Positions 40,608 to 53,381 are shown, numbered from the stretch's first letter. The stretch is 64,000 nt of DNA from Chrysomallon squamiferum (GCA_012295275.1 CM022667.1:13443416-13507415); one strand, 5' to 3'. Program-made: numbers and translations. Notes: a model not told the origin generated them from the letters alone.

Positions 40608-41149
40608 CTGTAGCAAATGACCGAATTTCAACCAAACTTGACCAGTATAATAATTCGTACTATTCTGTTTCTTTCTTTAGCAGGTTCGTATTGAACACTG
40701 ATAATCTTTCCAATAGAAGCAAATTCGAATAAATAAGAACACAACTTCGGTCGATGTATTTGCTGTTGTGTTGAAAGAACATAATCAAAAGCCTCAAAAA
40801 AGTAAATGTCAATTGATCTCCGACATATGATACATTTTATTTTATTTTATTTTATTTTTTTTTAACGTTTTAATTTTTAATTTTTCTTTTCTAGTACGTA
40901 CAAAGAAATATTCAAAAAAATAATCAGTTTTATAATGTAAATCAATATCACTGCCTCTAATTGTTTATTTATGAAATATGTGTGTTTTCGTAATAACAGA
41001 GGTGATTAAATTAACTATAAAATCATAAATATAGAGAGAACATTAAAATTTTATTAGGAATAAATGTAACTTTCATTGTTTTTCAGTGCTGACATTTCAG
41101 TTGTGTTTGTTGATGTTTTGCTTTGTGGTATAAAAATATGTTCATTAAA
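40608..41149. other. Subfamily III 5' flank, then spacer
   Basis: 40608-40760 is the conserved leader (accagtataataattcgtac and gaccgaatttcaaccaaact). The rest includes an ATTTT run (40836-40858). No gene is seen. Confidence 0.55.
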
Positions 41150-41800
41150 TTTTCAGTGTGTTTCCACTACTAAAAGCATGTCAGCTGATGAAACGGAGGG
41201 ATACATCTACCAAAATAGTGAAACAGGCTCAATAATGTGTGTACACCAGCGTATTAATGACAGCAGTACATCGTTGTTTCATTCGAGGTTGCGTTCTATT
41301 CGAAGTTTAGAGCAATTTGTAGGTTATGCACATTAAGGACATTAGGATGGTTTTCACATACCCTACGGCCACTAGGTCCCATGCAAGCTCAGATGGGGAC
41401 AAGTCAGGGGACTTTGGTGGCCAGTTCAAGCCTTGGGTGTGGTTCCGCTCAAGAAGACTAGTGGTTAGCCTAGCGGTATGTGGTCTGGCGTTGTCATGTT
41501 GAAACAGAAAGCCAGGATGCTGAATGGAATGTCTGATCCCATTGTGTTACCATTTAAAACATTGCTATAAGTGAAAGAAAGAATCGTATCAAAATACTGA
41601 GTGAATGGAGTGACTGAAACCCATTGTCTGCGTCGCAAGTGTTGGTGTATTGTGGCCTATCTCAGACGTTCCTGAACGTGACGCGTTGTCAGGGGAACAG
41701 CTACGACAGGGCGACGTGCGTGTAAACCAGCAGCATGGAGACGATTACGGAAAGTTTGAGCATGAATTCTAGTGCCTATCGTACTGTCGTGATGTTTGTT
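41150..41800 (-). mobile_element. Tc1/mariner-like transposase remnant (C-terminal half)
   Basis: On the minus strand: FLFQHDNARPHTARLTTSLL, ERNHTQGLNWPPKSPDLSPS and ELAWDLV, the second Asp and the Glu regions of a DD34E Tc1 transposase, followed by HNLQIALNFE near the C-terminus with a stop. Upstream, NRLHAAGLHARRPVVAVPLT corresponds to the segment after the second DNA-binding part. The N-terminal helix-turn-helix is missing: the match breaks at about 41795 into the subfamily III 3' module. It is the best kept catalytic core of the three Tc1 copies but cannot be active. Confidence 0.87.
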
Positions 41801-42805
41801 TCTTTGTTTCTTCATGTGTCGTTTACTGCCTTTTGGTAAGGTCATCATAGTCACTTTATATTTTGCCATATGTAAATGTATAAACTATCGTTTGTTAATT
41901 GTAATTTTGTTCATATCCATTTGTCATATACCTTTTGTAATTAACGACTTCAAAATTGTATTAGGTTTCTTTTAATTCTGAGTAGCATTGCTTGATTAAA
42001 TGTTTTATTTAATTACAAAATGATAGAAACAAGTGCTGAGTATTCCCTATTTACGACCGGGTTACGTTCAAACTGATCGGAAGTAACTGACAACTTTCCA
42101 AGATATACTGAGTGAATCTTCACAACAACAGAATTGTTATAATTCTCCAAGGATATATTTATATATATTTTATGACTGTTGTCATTACCATTATATTCTA
42201 ACCGATAATCATTAAATGTAAGTATAAAATGAAAGATAACAATTAACATTATCTGAAATAACATCATTAAAATCAACAACAGCGTTTTAATGTATTATGT
42301 GGTACTAGTATAACTACAGATGTTTTAATAAACAACAAGAGAAGTCATTTTTGTTTTTATGTTACTTGACTTCTTACTGTTTTCCTTTCTTGTTGGTTTC
42401 TTCTAGTTTATATATTTTTAATTTAACTGTCTTAAATGGAGTTAGCGTTTGTCCTGGTGATTGTGGTGGTATTTTCTTATGTGTGAAAATATATAAATAA
42501 ATCTGCCTATCTTTCCGTGATTTTGTTCGACATCATGTCCTCTCTTTGGACACTGTCATGACAGTGAATCACGTGAATCAATCTATGTAAATTTGGCCTA
42601 AAAGCCAGAAACCACGTTCCCTATCACCTGAAGTCTACTAGAGCCCATAGTTTACTATGTTCTATTATAGATGGCAGTTACTCCATCTATTGGGAATTTT
42701 GAAAAGAAGCCATTTTGATGCAATGCATTTCAGCTAGATCATACAGATGAACTTTTTCCACAGAGGGGAGGGGTAGATAACCTGGAACACTTGGTTACAC
42801 TTTAT
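41801..42805. other. Orphan copy of the subfamily III 3' module, then spacer
   Basis: 41805-42110 matches 10760-11110, 36085-36470 and 51800-52180 although no C2 exon stands next to it, so a gene has been lost here or the module moved. 42200-42350 resembles sequence near 35350-35420. The remainder is unassigned. Confidence 0.55.
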
Positions 42806-43145
42806 ACATGTAGACGGAAGATTATGCAATGACCAACGTGTGTTTTCGTCAATATGTTAGATGTAGCAGCAGTAGCATCACTCATCATTTTTACAGTAAA
42901 ATTCCAGACTACCAGATCAAGAACAGAAGCACATGTCGAAAGTTCCTGACAGAACTTGTGAATCATCTGATTCGAGACCAGACTGATGTGAGGTCGACTG
43001 AATCTGGAGCTATCCAGAAAGGAACCAAGCATGCTCCTATTGCCTTGGGATACACTATTTTGGAAAGGGATTGGGTAAACCTTGAAGAACCACCTGAAAA
43101 AGAAAACTGTTACATGGAAATTGTTCACTACTCTTTACTAAATTA
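42806..43145 (+). mobile_element. piggyBac-like transposase fragment
   Basis: Frame one reads CRRKIMQ, a TGA where these proteins have Trp, PTCVFVNMLDVAAVASLIIF, the ML-D-AAVA segment found after the catalytic core in piggyBac transposases. Near 42900 the frame moves and reads NRSTCRKFLTELVNHLIRDQ, matching the following RKFL-EL motif. No catalytic aspartates and no cysteine-rich tail are seen, so this is a short dead fragment. GGGGTCTAATGAGACCCC-like palindromes near 43306-43325 and 43655 may belong to its end. Confidence 0.6.
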
Positions 43146-44814
43146 ATTGTTTTTCAGACTCAGTTTTGGACATACTGCAAGCTTCATCTCAAAATCATTT
43201 CATAGAATGAGTTATCAAATGGGCCACAGCTAGATACTTACACTTTTTATAATGAAAAATGTATACACACAGGATGCATAGGCAATGAGAAAGTGGAAAA
43301 TGGACAGGGGTCTCATTAGACCCCAAGTGCCAGATGACGAATTTTTAATGATTTTTTTGCAGTTAACACGTTGTTTGATCTGTCTTCCTTTTGTGTGATT
43401 TTGCGTACATAATCATCGCACCATGCAAAAGTTCCAGTGTTGTCAATGGAGGTAACTCCGGAAGAAGATACAATGTCATGTGACTGAGAACTTTCCATGA
43501 ATCTTAGTATTTTAGTCAATAGTGCTGCTGTTCAGTTATTTGAGTTCATTTGTTAAAAAATATTATTTTCATGGGAATCATTATCAAATATATGTTCTTC
43601 ACTGATAAAATGACCTGCTTTATCGTTTTTCGTATCAACGTTTGAAATGTCCTATGGGGTCTATGCAGACGTGCCGGCTTGAGGATTAAATATTGATAAT
43701 ATTTCCAGTAGATGCAGAAAAACTCGGACACAGGCCCACGATTTCAGACAATGTGTTTGCTGGTGTATTAATAAGAAATTTATCAAACGTCTTTGTTTTA
43801 TTTGCAGAAATGTAGGTTTTCAAATAATCGATGAAATATTTTATAATGTAAATCAATATCGCTTGATCTAATTCTTTATTTAATCAATATGTAGCAACTT
43901 AGTGGATTAAATAACCTGTAAAAAATAAACAATTTGAGTAAATTAAAATTTTATTAACAACAAGGGTAATCTTTATTGGTTTTAAAGTATTGACATTTCA
44001 GTGTTCCTGTCTTGATGTTTTCAAGTGTTGAAACAATAAAAACATTTAATGGCTTTGAAAGGATTGATTCATATTTTGTAACATAACAAACTCCTGATAA
44101 AATAAAACATTATGTATAGATATCTGTATCCATGTATTTACGAATGAATAGTGATAGACGATAGCACTCGGCCTCCAAGATAACCGTAAAAAAATGTTGC
44201 TCCGTAACTGAGGGTAATAATCGCTTCCATTCGGTCTATTTCTCTGATACTTTGTATTTCGTCAGTTTTATAAGTATTAATTTTAGGTTCTAATTTTAAT
44301 ACAGAAGTAGATATTCGTTGTTTGATACTGTCGTTACGGGTATTTTATTTTGTTGCTCTTCGCAGTTTTCATATTATTAAGTGTTTTAACGAAAGTGTAT
44401 TGTTGAAAATTTGTAAATATCCAGATAATGACGTCATACAAATTGTTGATGTTATTTCCCCTTCTGTGTTTTAATAGTTTATCTAAATTGTTACTATAAA
44501 TGAATATGAATTTGCATTTGTATTTCCTTATTTTTAACGAGACGACTACAGCATTATTATTATTTATTTTTTTCATATTAGATATTGTTTTCAAATATTA
44601 ATTTAGACTAAAAGGAGGATAAAAACTAAAGAATATAAAAATAAAAGTAAGAATACAAAATCTATCCCTCACCGTCACTCCAATCATGTATTTATTTAAG
44701 GATTCGGTCTATTTCTCTGATACTGTTTCTATTTTCGTTCATGGAGTAGTCAACCCATTTTACTCCGAGGTTACCAATATAGAGCATCACACTGATTTAT
44801 GAAAGTACACAAAA
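43146..44814. other. Intergenic region with distal 5' flank repeats
   Basis: 43690-44100 resembles the distal upstream flank of subfamily III genes (compare 57480-57900). 44110-44240 is an inverted relative of 4795-4925. No convincing gene is seen. Confidence 0.55.
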
Positions 44815-46023
44815 TTACATCGGTTTCTCACAAACGTAAACTCGGCCTTCAGAACAGCCAGTATCATGCCATGTGTTCCCCGGAAAACGTAAGACAACAC
44901 AGTCCTCGTTCAAATTATTATTGTGAGGTTCACCTGCTCCCCACCTGAAAAACACTGCCTGAACTCCGTTCTCCCAAACATACACGTCTTCTGTAACTTC
45001 ATCAGTCAGTCCGATGAACAAATATTGATCAGTCTCTGTATAATAATAACAATAATTATATCCAACAACAACAACAAACCAATAATAACCAATAATAACA
45101 TACACAAAACAACAGCAGCAAGACGAAGAAGAAGAAAAAATAACAATGTGAAGCTAAAACAGTTGCTTACAATTTCTTAATTTGTTTCTTTCCTTCTGTT
45201 TTAATTTTTATAATTTTTACTTTGTTTTTATTATTTATTTATTACTTTATTTGTGATATATATATATATATATATATATCAATATTTAAGTTCCTACCTT
45301 TGTTTGCTTGGATGTAGTCACCAACAGCTGTGTTTTTCTCTTCTGTGTCCAGTACAATCAGCCTTGAACCTATCTGACTGCAGGCTTCGCGTGCTTCAGA
45401 AAATGTTTTCTTATCACTGAACACTTTGAAACAGAGATTCAGTTTGTCCAGATAAACAAACCCATCTTCCACTGGACAGGAACCTGCCAGGAATTTAGAA
45501 AAAGGTTTTAAAATAATAATTTATTTTCAGAATTAAGAATAATACTTATAGTAAAGTCATATACGGACTAATTACTGTTGCAAAATTAGTACTAGAAATG
45601 TGTTTACTATCGTAGAAAAATATTTAGGTGTGTGTTTTGAATTTAAAGTATGTTTTTTAATATCTGTTTGTGTGTCTGTGTTTCTTTAATGAATTTAAGG
45701 TATTTTGAGTGTGTGCGTGTGTGTGTGTGAGTGTGTGTATTTGTACCTGCACTCAGGTAAAAGTGCGTCCAGCCAGGTGAAGCTGAATAGTTTGCTGAAT
45801 TTATAAATCTCAAATAATGCAGACGACAAATTCCATACACGTTGTACGAAAACCAAATACATGAAGAATTATCTGCGCATCGTATCCCACAATGGCCTTG
45901 CGATGTAATTCTTTCAGCAGAAGATATGAGAGCCTGGTTTATCTGAAGATTTTCAAAATTAGGATTTTTAATCCACATCATTTTCTTGTTGCACCTGTGA
46001 TAATAATAATAATAATAATAATA

Positions 46024-46086
<63 letters not shown>

Positions 46087-46301
46087 AAGAAAATTAAAAT
46101 CAAACAATGAAATGTTAATTTCTGTTCGGTTTGATTTTATTTTATAACGACATATTTCTCTTATTGCAATATCAAACAATTAAATTTTATCTCTATCCTG
46201 ACATATAGTTAACAATATATAAACTCAGATATTACATACCTCTCGTCACCATGGCAATAGATTACAAATTCTACCAACAAAATAAATGGTGAGTAATTCA
46301 T
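44815..46301 (-). CDS. Secreted PAN + C-type lectin domain protein, subfamily III
   Basis: Exons on the minus strand: 46301-46240 (signal peptide MNYSPFILLVEFVIYCHGDE), 45994-45747 (PAN), 45483-45298 (C1) and 45035-44815 (C2, TAA), 717 nt, 238 aa, all GT/AG. PAN keeps GHCGIRCADNSSCIWFSYN. C1: SCPVEDGFVYLDKLNLCFKV, EACSQIGSRLIVLDTEEK. C2: ETDQYLFIGLTDEVTEDVYV, tripeptide EPH, NEDCVVLRF, TWHDTGC, YVCEKPM. Differences from neighbours include ANKG for ANIG at the C1 end and FFRWGAG. An intact, probably functional copy. Confidence 0.92.
46002..46084. repeat. (AAT)n-(ATT)n palindromic microsatellite in intron 1
   Basis: AAT units change abruptly to ATT units near 46050, giving a self-complementary tract able to fold into a long AT hairpin, seven bases from the PAN acceptor. 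Confidence 0.9.
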
Positions 46302-46440
46302 GTCTAACAGATATGAACGAATTTCAACCAAACTGAGCAGTATAATAATTCGTACTGTTCTGTGTCTTTCTTTAGCAGGTTCGTATTGAATACTGGTAAT
46401 CGTTCCAGTAGAAGCAAATTCGAATAGAGGAGAACACAGT
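46302..46440 (-). promoter_or_regulatory. Conserved 5' leader of a subfamily III gene
   Basis: Minus strand: actgctcagtttggttgaaa just before the ATG, preceded by gaattattata and attcgaatttgcttctactg. TCAGT at the same point as CGGACAGT in other copies would fit an initiator-type start. Confidence 0.45.
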
Positions 46441-46640
46441 CGATGTGTTTGGTATTGTGTTAACAATATCATTATGAAGAGCGTGAAATCTGTAAATAAC
46501 CAATTGATCTCTATCATTTGATATATATATAGATATATATATATTATGGCCTGCAGAAAAATATACTGTAAAATAATCAATGAAATATTTTATAAAGTAA
46601 ATCAATTTCGCTGGCTGTAATTGTTCATTTATGAAATACA

Positions 46641-47345
46641 GGGTGGTCCACAAAAACAGGTGCAATTTTAAAGACTTATATTTTCCAGAGAAATTAATAT
46701 TTTATTTCCATTTTCAGGTGACTGGTTGAGTGCAGCTGTATGTTTTATCTGATGGCAAGATGGATGTAGACCAAAATTTTTGAACTGTACTTTGCTACAA
46801 AATCACCTGTTCTCGTTCAGAGGCAATTTCGGCGTGAATTCCCAGGGAGGAAAATTCCACATCGTAACACTATCAGAAGGCTCATAGAGAAGTTTAGAGG
46901 CACTGGTAGTGTGGGTAACAACAACAAGGGCCACAGTGGTCCTGTATGTTAGCACTCATTTGAAACAGTCACCGCGGAAGTCCACCAGATGGCTGTCACA
47001 AGAAGTGGGGATTTCACGAAGTTCTGTGATAGGAATTATTCATAGTGACTTGAAACTATTTCCCTACAAAGTGCAGATTCGTCAAGCTCAAAGCCAGACC
47101 GATGAGAATGAAAGCTATGCATTTTGCCAGATTATTAGTGAACGGATTGAGGACAATCATCGCCTTTGGGACGTCCTTGTCTTCAGTGACAAAGCACATT
47201 TTGACCTGAGTGGGCATCTGAATAAGCAAAACATGAAGTTCTGGGCCAGAGCACAGCCTCATGAGCATGTGCAAGCAGCCCTGAGTGTAGAAAAACAACC
47301 GTGTGGAGGACAGATATCAGGCGAGAAATTAGGTGTATATCTGTT
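46641..47345 (+). mobile_element. DUF4817-type mariner-like transposon, truncated
   Basis: Begins with cagggtggtccacaaaaaca, a typical outer end for this group. About 46790-46920 encodes VLVQRQFRREFPGRKIPHRN and then TIRRLIEKFRGTGSV, the DUF4817 helix-turn-helix. A second part gives LSQEVGISRSSVIGIIHSDL (second HTH) and KLFPYKVQIRQAQSQTDENE. Then DVLVFSDKAHFDLSGHLNKQ holds the first visible catalytic-type Asp, with NMKFWARAQPHEHVQAALSV following. The match ends at about 47345 before the next catalytic block. A frame change lies near 46920. Confidence 0.82.
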
Positions 47346-47439
47346 TTCATAATTACGGAGAGGATTAAATAAACTATTAAATGATAAATATCATAGAAAA
47401 TCTAAATTTTATTAAATTTGTGTTTTGTTGACGTTGTAA

Positions 47440-48590
47440 TAAATATGTTCATTAAAATTTCAACTTATCTCCTCTACTAAAAGCATGACACCTGATGAAA
47501 TGGAGGAGTACATATACCAAAATGATCACAGAGGCTCAATAATCTGGGTGTGCACCAGCGGCATTGATGACACCAGTATATGCTTCTGATGAGAGCATTA
47601 ATCTCAGGAACAGTAATTGGGTTCCATTCCAGGTTCACAGCAATTTGTAGGTCATGGACATTAAAGATATGAGGATGGTTTTCGCATACCCTACGGCCAA
47701 GTAGGTCACATGCGTGTTCAAGTTGAGGATCAGTTAGAGGTCTTTGGTGGCCAGTTTAAGCCATGGATGCGGTTCCGCTCAAGAAGATTAGTGATTAGCC
47801 TAGCGGTATGTGGTCTAGCGTTGTCATGTTGAAAGAGAAAGCCAAGATGTTGCTGCAGGCATGGCATGACTGACCACTATGGTTGCGTCGCAAATGTTGG
47901 TGTATTCTGGGCCATCTCAGACGTTCCTGAACGTGACGCGCTGTCAGGGGATCAGCTAGAAGAAGTTAACCTGCTTTTAATCCAGCAGCATGGAGACAGT
48001 TACGGACATTTTGGGCATGAATTCTAGTGCATGTTGTTTGCTGTAACGTACGTGCTAAACATGGAGCACCTATGAACCTGTGACGTCGAGATGACGTCAC
48101 TAAATACCTGTTTTGTCTTGGAGTAGTTAATTGTGGTCTACCAGAACGTGGTCGATCTCGAAATTGCCCAATGTCGGAGTATGATATGGTACTGTCTTGA
48201 ACACGAAAGTACTTAGCGACGTCGTGTACGCGATGACCGGCGTGAAGCCGTCCCCTTACTTCATCACGTTGATTTTCCGTTACGCCTGGACGGTGATCCA
48301 TTATAAACAGGATAAATTCTTCCTTTTGGTTTTGGACAATGTTGGTTCAGTGCATCAAAACGTGATTTCAGTGCATCCGTATGGCACTCGCTTCTGAGAC
48401 AGCACGAGCGCACAGTGTTTGCACGTGCAGTACCCATAGCGGCGTGCGAAATGACAAATTGTGTTCTTTTCATTACCCAGAGCGCCTGGGCACATGCAAC
48501 TAAAGTATTACCAAGTTTTATCACTTTATTTTAATTTATTTCGAAGCAACTGTCATTTATAAAAATGTGCTAAACTTTTTCGGTTAAGAA
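47440..48590 (-). mobile_element. Decayed Tc1/mariner-like transposon (longest copy)
   Basis: From 48301 on the minus strand: MDHRPGVTENQRDEVRGRLH, AGHRVHDVAKYFRVQDSTIS, then FRDRPRSGRPQLTTPRQNRY, LVTSSRRHRF and RIHAQNVRNCLHAAGLKAG before a stop. The catalytic part is in other frames: FLFQHDNARPHTARLITNLL, ERNRIHGLNWPPK, HDLQIAVNLEWNPITVPEIN. The SPDL-glutamate stretch is degraded (PPKTSN, stop). Flanks up to about 49440 are shared, inverted, with 15300-16146. Inactive. Confidence 0.87.
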
Positions 48591-49831
48591 TAGTTCGTAA
48601 ACATGCCGATTTTTTTAGATTTTGTTCTGATATCAGAGTGCTGATATTAGTTATTAACTGAAATGAATTACATTTAATACTTTAGCAGGTTAATGAATGA
48701 TGTTGTGCCAGTCTCTCACACATCGAAATGCTTTACAGATGACGTACTGTGTCGAAGAAGAAAAAAAAAGTGACTTGTCAGAGGAACCTACTATGGAAAT
48801 GAGAATATATTACGTCGCAGTTGGATGTGTCATATACATTGAAACAAAAACAGTTGGATGGACTGTATTTGCTGTATGTGCATACATCTCTCACAAACCC
48901 TTTGGTGTAATTAGTATACACAATTTGTACACTACAATATTATTAATTTCGCCAGTAACTGCTGTTTATTTAATTTATTTATTGTTATTATTTTTTTTTT
49001 TTTCCTATTATTTTTTGCTGAATTTATGTACTGTCCATCCAGGATAATTCTGGAAAAGTAAATGGAAACAGGAACAAAACAAACTTATAAAAATCTAATT
49101 TTTATGCTTTATGTTTTTATTTTATGTTTATTTTATCAAATTTGATGGATGTGTTGTCAGAAAGACAGTGACAAAATACCGTGGAAATGGAATTTGGAAT
49201 TATTAAATCTTGAATCTATAAACTCTGAATATGAATCTTTTATTTACCTGAAACTGTGCGTATAATCAGTGACAGCTTGTGCAGAACCCACTTGAAGAAG
49301 CCCGGACTCTACCTTATGTGAAACTAATTTGTTTTTGATATGGTGCTGATCTAAATAAATATTTATTTGTTCTTTTTCATACAAAACTAAAATATAAAAT
49401 AAATAAATAAAAAATAACTTTAATGCAATCTGCAATAAGAACGAAAATGTTAGTTATTTAATAACTAATAATTTATTAAAGAAAAATTAATAACTAATTT
49501 ATAGTGTAAATGAATTATGGATTTTAATTATTTATTTTGAACAATAACTATATAGTAATATTTCTCTGTTAAAATTGGCTTTTCTATTGGCTGTTTCTTG
49601 TACATTGAAATAAATATAAAAACAACAAAAATCACAGTGAAAGTGGACGCCAGCTTTACTCTGTTGATATCAACAATCGTGACTAATACTATGGTAATTA
49701 TTATAGTGACTAAAAATACTGACTTTTTATGTGCCAATACCCATGGAAAATGTAAAATAAATAAATAAATAAACAGAAGAAGATTACCATTGATGATGAT
49801 GATGATGACAATAATGGTAATGACAACAGGG

Positions 49832-49835
<4 letters not shown>
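48591..49835. other. Flank copied with the Tc1 element
   Basis: 48591-49440 is the inverted partner of about 15300-16146. 49550-49800 recurs at 60060-60350 with high identity. A frame at 48697-49047 is open here but broken in the paired copy, so I do not call it a gene. Confidence 0.6.

Positions 49836-49924
<89 letters not shown>
49836..49924. repeat. (CT)n microsatellite that has replaced a subfamily II 5' end
   Basis: About 44 CT units. On the minus strand the usual subfamily II upstream flank (gtagaattttatttgtttta) runs directly into GA repeats about 60 bases before where the ATG should be; the signal-peptide exon is gone. Confidence 0.9.
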
Positions 49925-49929
<5 letters not shown>

Positions 49930-51013
49930 ACAAATAAAATTCTACGAAACTAAGCTACTAACTAGTATCAAACATTAGAAAGAGTTAAACTAGAAAACGT
50001 TTAGTCAGAAATTGAACTTTAGCAAAAATGTGGTATGAAGCCGAAGCACATGAACACGTTCAGTATAATTGTTACAGTCTCCCAAAGAGTTTAATTTTTA
50101 ATGACTACATTTATTAACCTTCGACTCTATCTGATAATCAATAAAGGTAAATAGAAAACAAACAATTACTGTAAAAGTGGACGTCAGCTTTCCTCTGTTG
50201 ATATCAACGATCGTGACTAATGTTATGGTAATTATGATAAAGAATTTTTTTTCTTATACAGTATTGGATTCCCATAGAAAATGTAAAATAAATAAATATC
50301 GAGAAGAAAAATTAATTATGACTAACTTGTTGCTAATGATGATACTCAGAAAACACATTTTTCTTATGTAGTATATGGTACTGGTATAACTACATATATT
50401 TCAATGAACAACAGAGCAAATCATTAGTATTCAAAATTCACAAATGGAATTTAATTTTTAATCATGCAGAAGGAGGTGTAAATGTATAGAAAATCAATGA
50501 ATCAGTGTAAACCGATATTTGGTTTCACAAAAGTCATTTACGTCAAATGTAATTTTATACTGGTTATAGTTCTTTCTTTCCTTCCTTGTTGTTTTGACTT
50601 GTTTTGATAGTTTTTTCCTTTTTTTTATTTGTTTCTTAGTTTGTTCATTTTTATTATCTTATGTTTATTTATATTTTGTATATATATTTTTTAAAGGATT
50701 TATTTCTAATTAGTAGATTTTTTATTTGCTTTGTTATTCATGTTTTTTTTTTTTTTTTTTTCTCTTTCTACTTTTTTTTTTTAGGTGGTTTGTTATTGTT
50801 ATTGTTATTGCTGCAGCGTTTTTACCTCTGAAGATATATGAAAAAATTTAACTCAGATATCTGCAATTTACTCGGAAGACTGCTGAAGTAAATACATTTT
50901 ATATAATTCTAATTTCCTACTAGAAGTTAATATGTGAATGTTTTTCCTGTTTCTAGAAGGCGATTTTATTTTTATTTTCTATAAGATAAATATAACTTTT
51001 CCTTTTAAACATG

Positions 51014-51056
<43 letters not shown>

Positions 51057-52450
51057 TATTATTATTATTAAAACAAGGAAAACATTCAAAAGTTAATTTC
51101 TACTTGATTTGGTTTTATTTTATAAGAACAGATGAGAAAGCTTTTCATTTTAACTATTAAGTTTTCTACTTATAAACTGTCAGTTCATCTTATTATAACA
51201 AATGAAACTGCTTGAAACTTAGGCTAATAATCATATAATAAAATCTATTATTTTATTTCATTTTTTTATCATTATTTGTTGTTTCTTCCTATTATTTATT
51301 TATTTTTCATTTTTTTTTTTTTTATCTTTCAAATATTATCCTTCTGCTTCACTTCTCTTCATCAATTTTGTTTTTCGTGTTTCTTGTTTCTGTTGTATTT
51401 AGTTTTATTTAATTTACTTTAGTGTCGCTTCTTTTATGGTTGCTATTGTCGTTGTAGAGATTATGAAATTTATTCGGATGTCTGCTTAAATAAATAAATA
51501 AATTTGATAAAATACATATTCCCTGTTGGAGATGAATATATTCAGGTTGTTGATGTTATTATTAATAATCTAGAATGGGATACAGTCAGTTGTGTCAATG
51601 TGATTCTATTACTTTATTTCATGTTTTTGTTTCTTTTTGAGGAGTTTTATTTTTAAATATTATTCTCCTGTCTTACTTTAAATATGAATTATTATTAGTA
51701 GTTCTATTGGTATTTGTAGTAGTATTTGTTGTTGTGGTCGCGGTTGCTGTTGCAATTGTAGTACAAGAAACAGAGATGTTTGTTTTTGCTGGTCTTTGTT
51801 TGTTTCTTTGTTTTAGTATGTATCGATTTACTGCCTTTTCCTAAAGTCATCATTGTTACGTTCTATTTTGTCAGATGTAAATATATAAACTATCATTTGT
51901 TAATTTTAATTTTGTTTATTTCTATTTCTCATGTATCTGTTGTAATTAACGATTTAAAAGTTTAATAAGATTTATTTTAGTTCTGAGTAACCTTCCTTCA
52001 TTAAATATTTGATTTAATTATAAAATGATGGAAACAAGTGCTGATTAATACCTACTTACAACCTGGTTACGTTTAATGTAATCGGAAGTAAGAAGGAATT
52101 CACTTACATTTTTTGCATTGTTTATGCTGACATGTGTTTAGTAGAGCAGAAACACTGAAAATTTAATTAATTAATTGTAACTTTTGAACTACAACTATTC
52201 CTACTCTGAATTTTTTATTCATGAAATGGTCTTGACGACGAAAAATTTTGATGAAGGAATGAGTAACTCTGTTTTAGACAACTATTTTATTTTAATCAAC
52301 CTCATCATAACCATCAGAATCATCATAATAATCATGATTGTCGTCAGAATCTATAAATTACTGGTTCGTAAAAGATTAAAAAAATGAATGATCTGATTTC
52401 GTTAGTTTCATCTGTAACAGTATCAGATTTGCATTCAGTAATACAGAAAA
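49925..52450. repeat. Segmental duplication block, noncoding part (first copy)
   Basis: Matches 60474-63047 at an offset near 10.55-10.6 kb with few substitutions. It includes the dispersed flank repeat (50380-50530), an ATT array (51019-51069), the 3' module (51800-52180) and the immediate downstream flank of the next gene. No gene is seen. Confidence 0.85.
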
Positions 52451-53335
52451 TCACATTGGTTTCTCACAAATGTAATTTCCTTTTGTAGAACAGACAAAAT
52501 CATGCCATGTGTTCCACGGAAAACGTAACATAACGCAGTCCTCGTTCAAATTATTATTGTGAGGTTCGCCAGTTCCCCAGTTGAAGAACACTGCTTCATT
52601 TCCGTCCTCCCAAACATATACGTCTTCTGTAACTTCATCAGTCAGTCCGATGTATATGTATTCATTTGTGTCTGAACAATTAGAACAACAATAGAAATAA
52701 TAAAAGTACCAAGGACATAAAAAATAACAAGAACAATATCAATAATAAAAAAATATAATAATAACAATAACAATAATAATCATATTAATGTAATGATACT
52801 GCGTTTAGTTACAACTGTAAAAAAATAACGTATTTATTACACAAGCTTTTGTTGTCAAAGTAAGTCAGATAGTTGTGTATTAGTAGTAGTAGTAGTAGTT
52901 ATATGTCAATATATATATATGTTCCTACCTATGTTTGCTTGGATGTAGTCACCAACAGCTGTATTTTTCTGTTCTGTGTCCAGTACAATCAGTCTTGAAT
53001 CTATCTGACTGCAAGCGTCACGTGCTTCAGAAAATATTTTCTGATCGCTGAACACTTTGAAACATAGATTCAGTTTGTCCAGATAAACAAACCCATCTTC
53101 CACTGGACAGGAACCTGCCAAGAAATTATGATAATTTAGAAAAAGTTTTTAAAATAATAATTTGTTTTCAGAATTAAGAATAATACTTATATCAAAGCCA
53201 TATACGGACTAATTTTTTATACAAGAATAGGTCTAGAAATGTATTTAGAATCCAACGAATTTATTTACAGTAATTTTTTTGTTCGTCTTTCTCTGTGTCT
53301 GTGTGTGTGCTTATTGAATTTAAATACTTTTTAAT

Positions 53336-53381
<46 letters not shown>

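Noticed and set aside
48697-49047. 116-residue frame beside the Tc1 remnant
   Set aside because: The inverted partner near 15780-16060 has stops and indels in the same frame.
52184-52387. 67-residue frame conserved at 62781-62984
   Set aside because: The conservation is explained by the recent 10.6 kb duplication. The older relative at about 37030-37240 is broken, and the sequence lies in the 3' flank of the lectin gene on the other strand.
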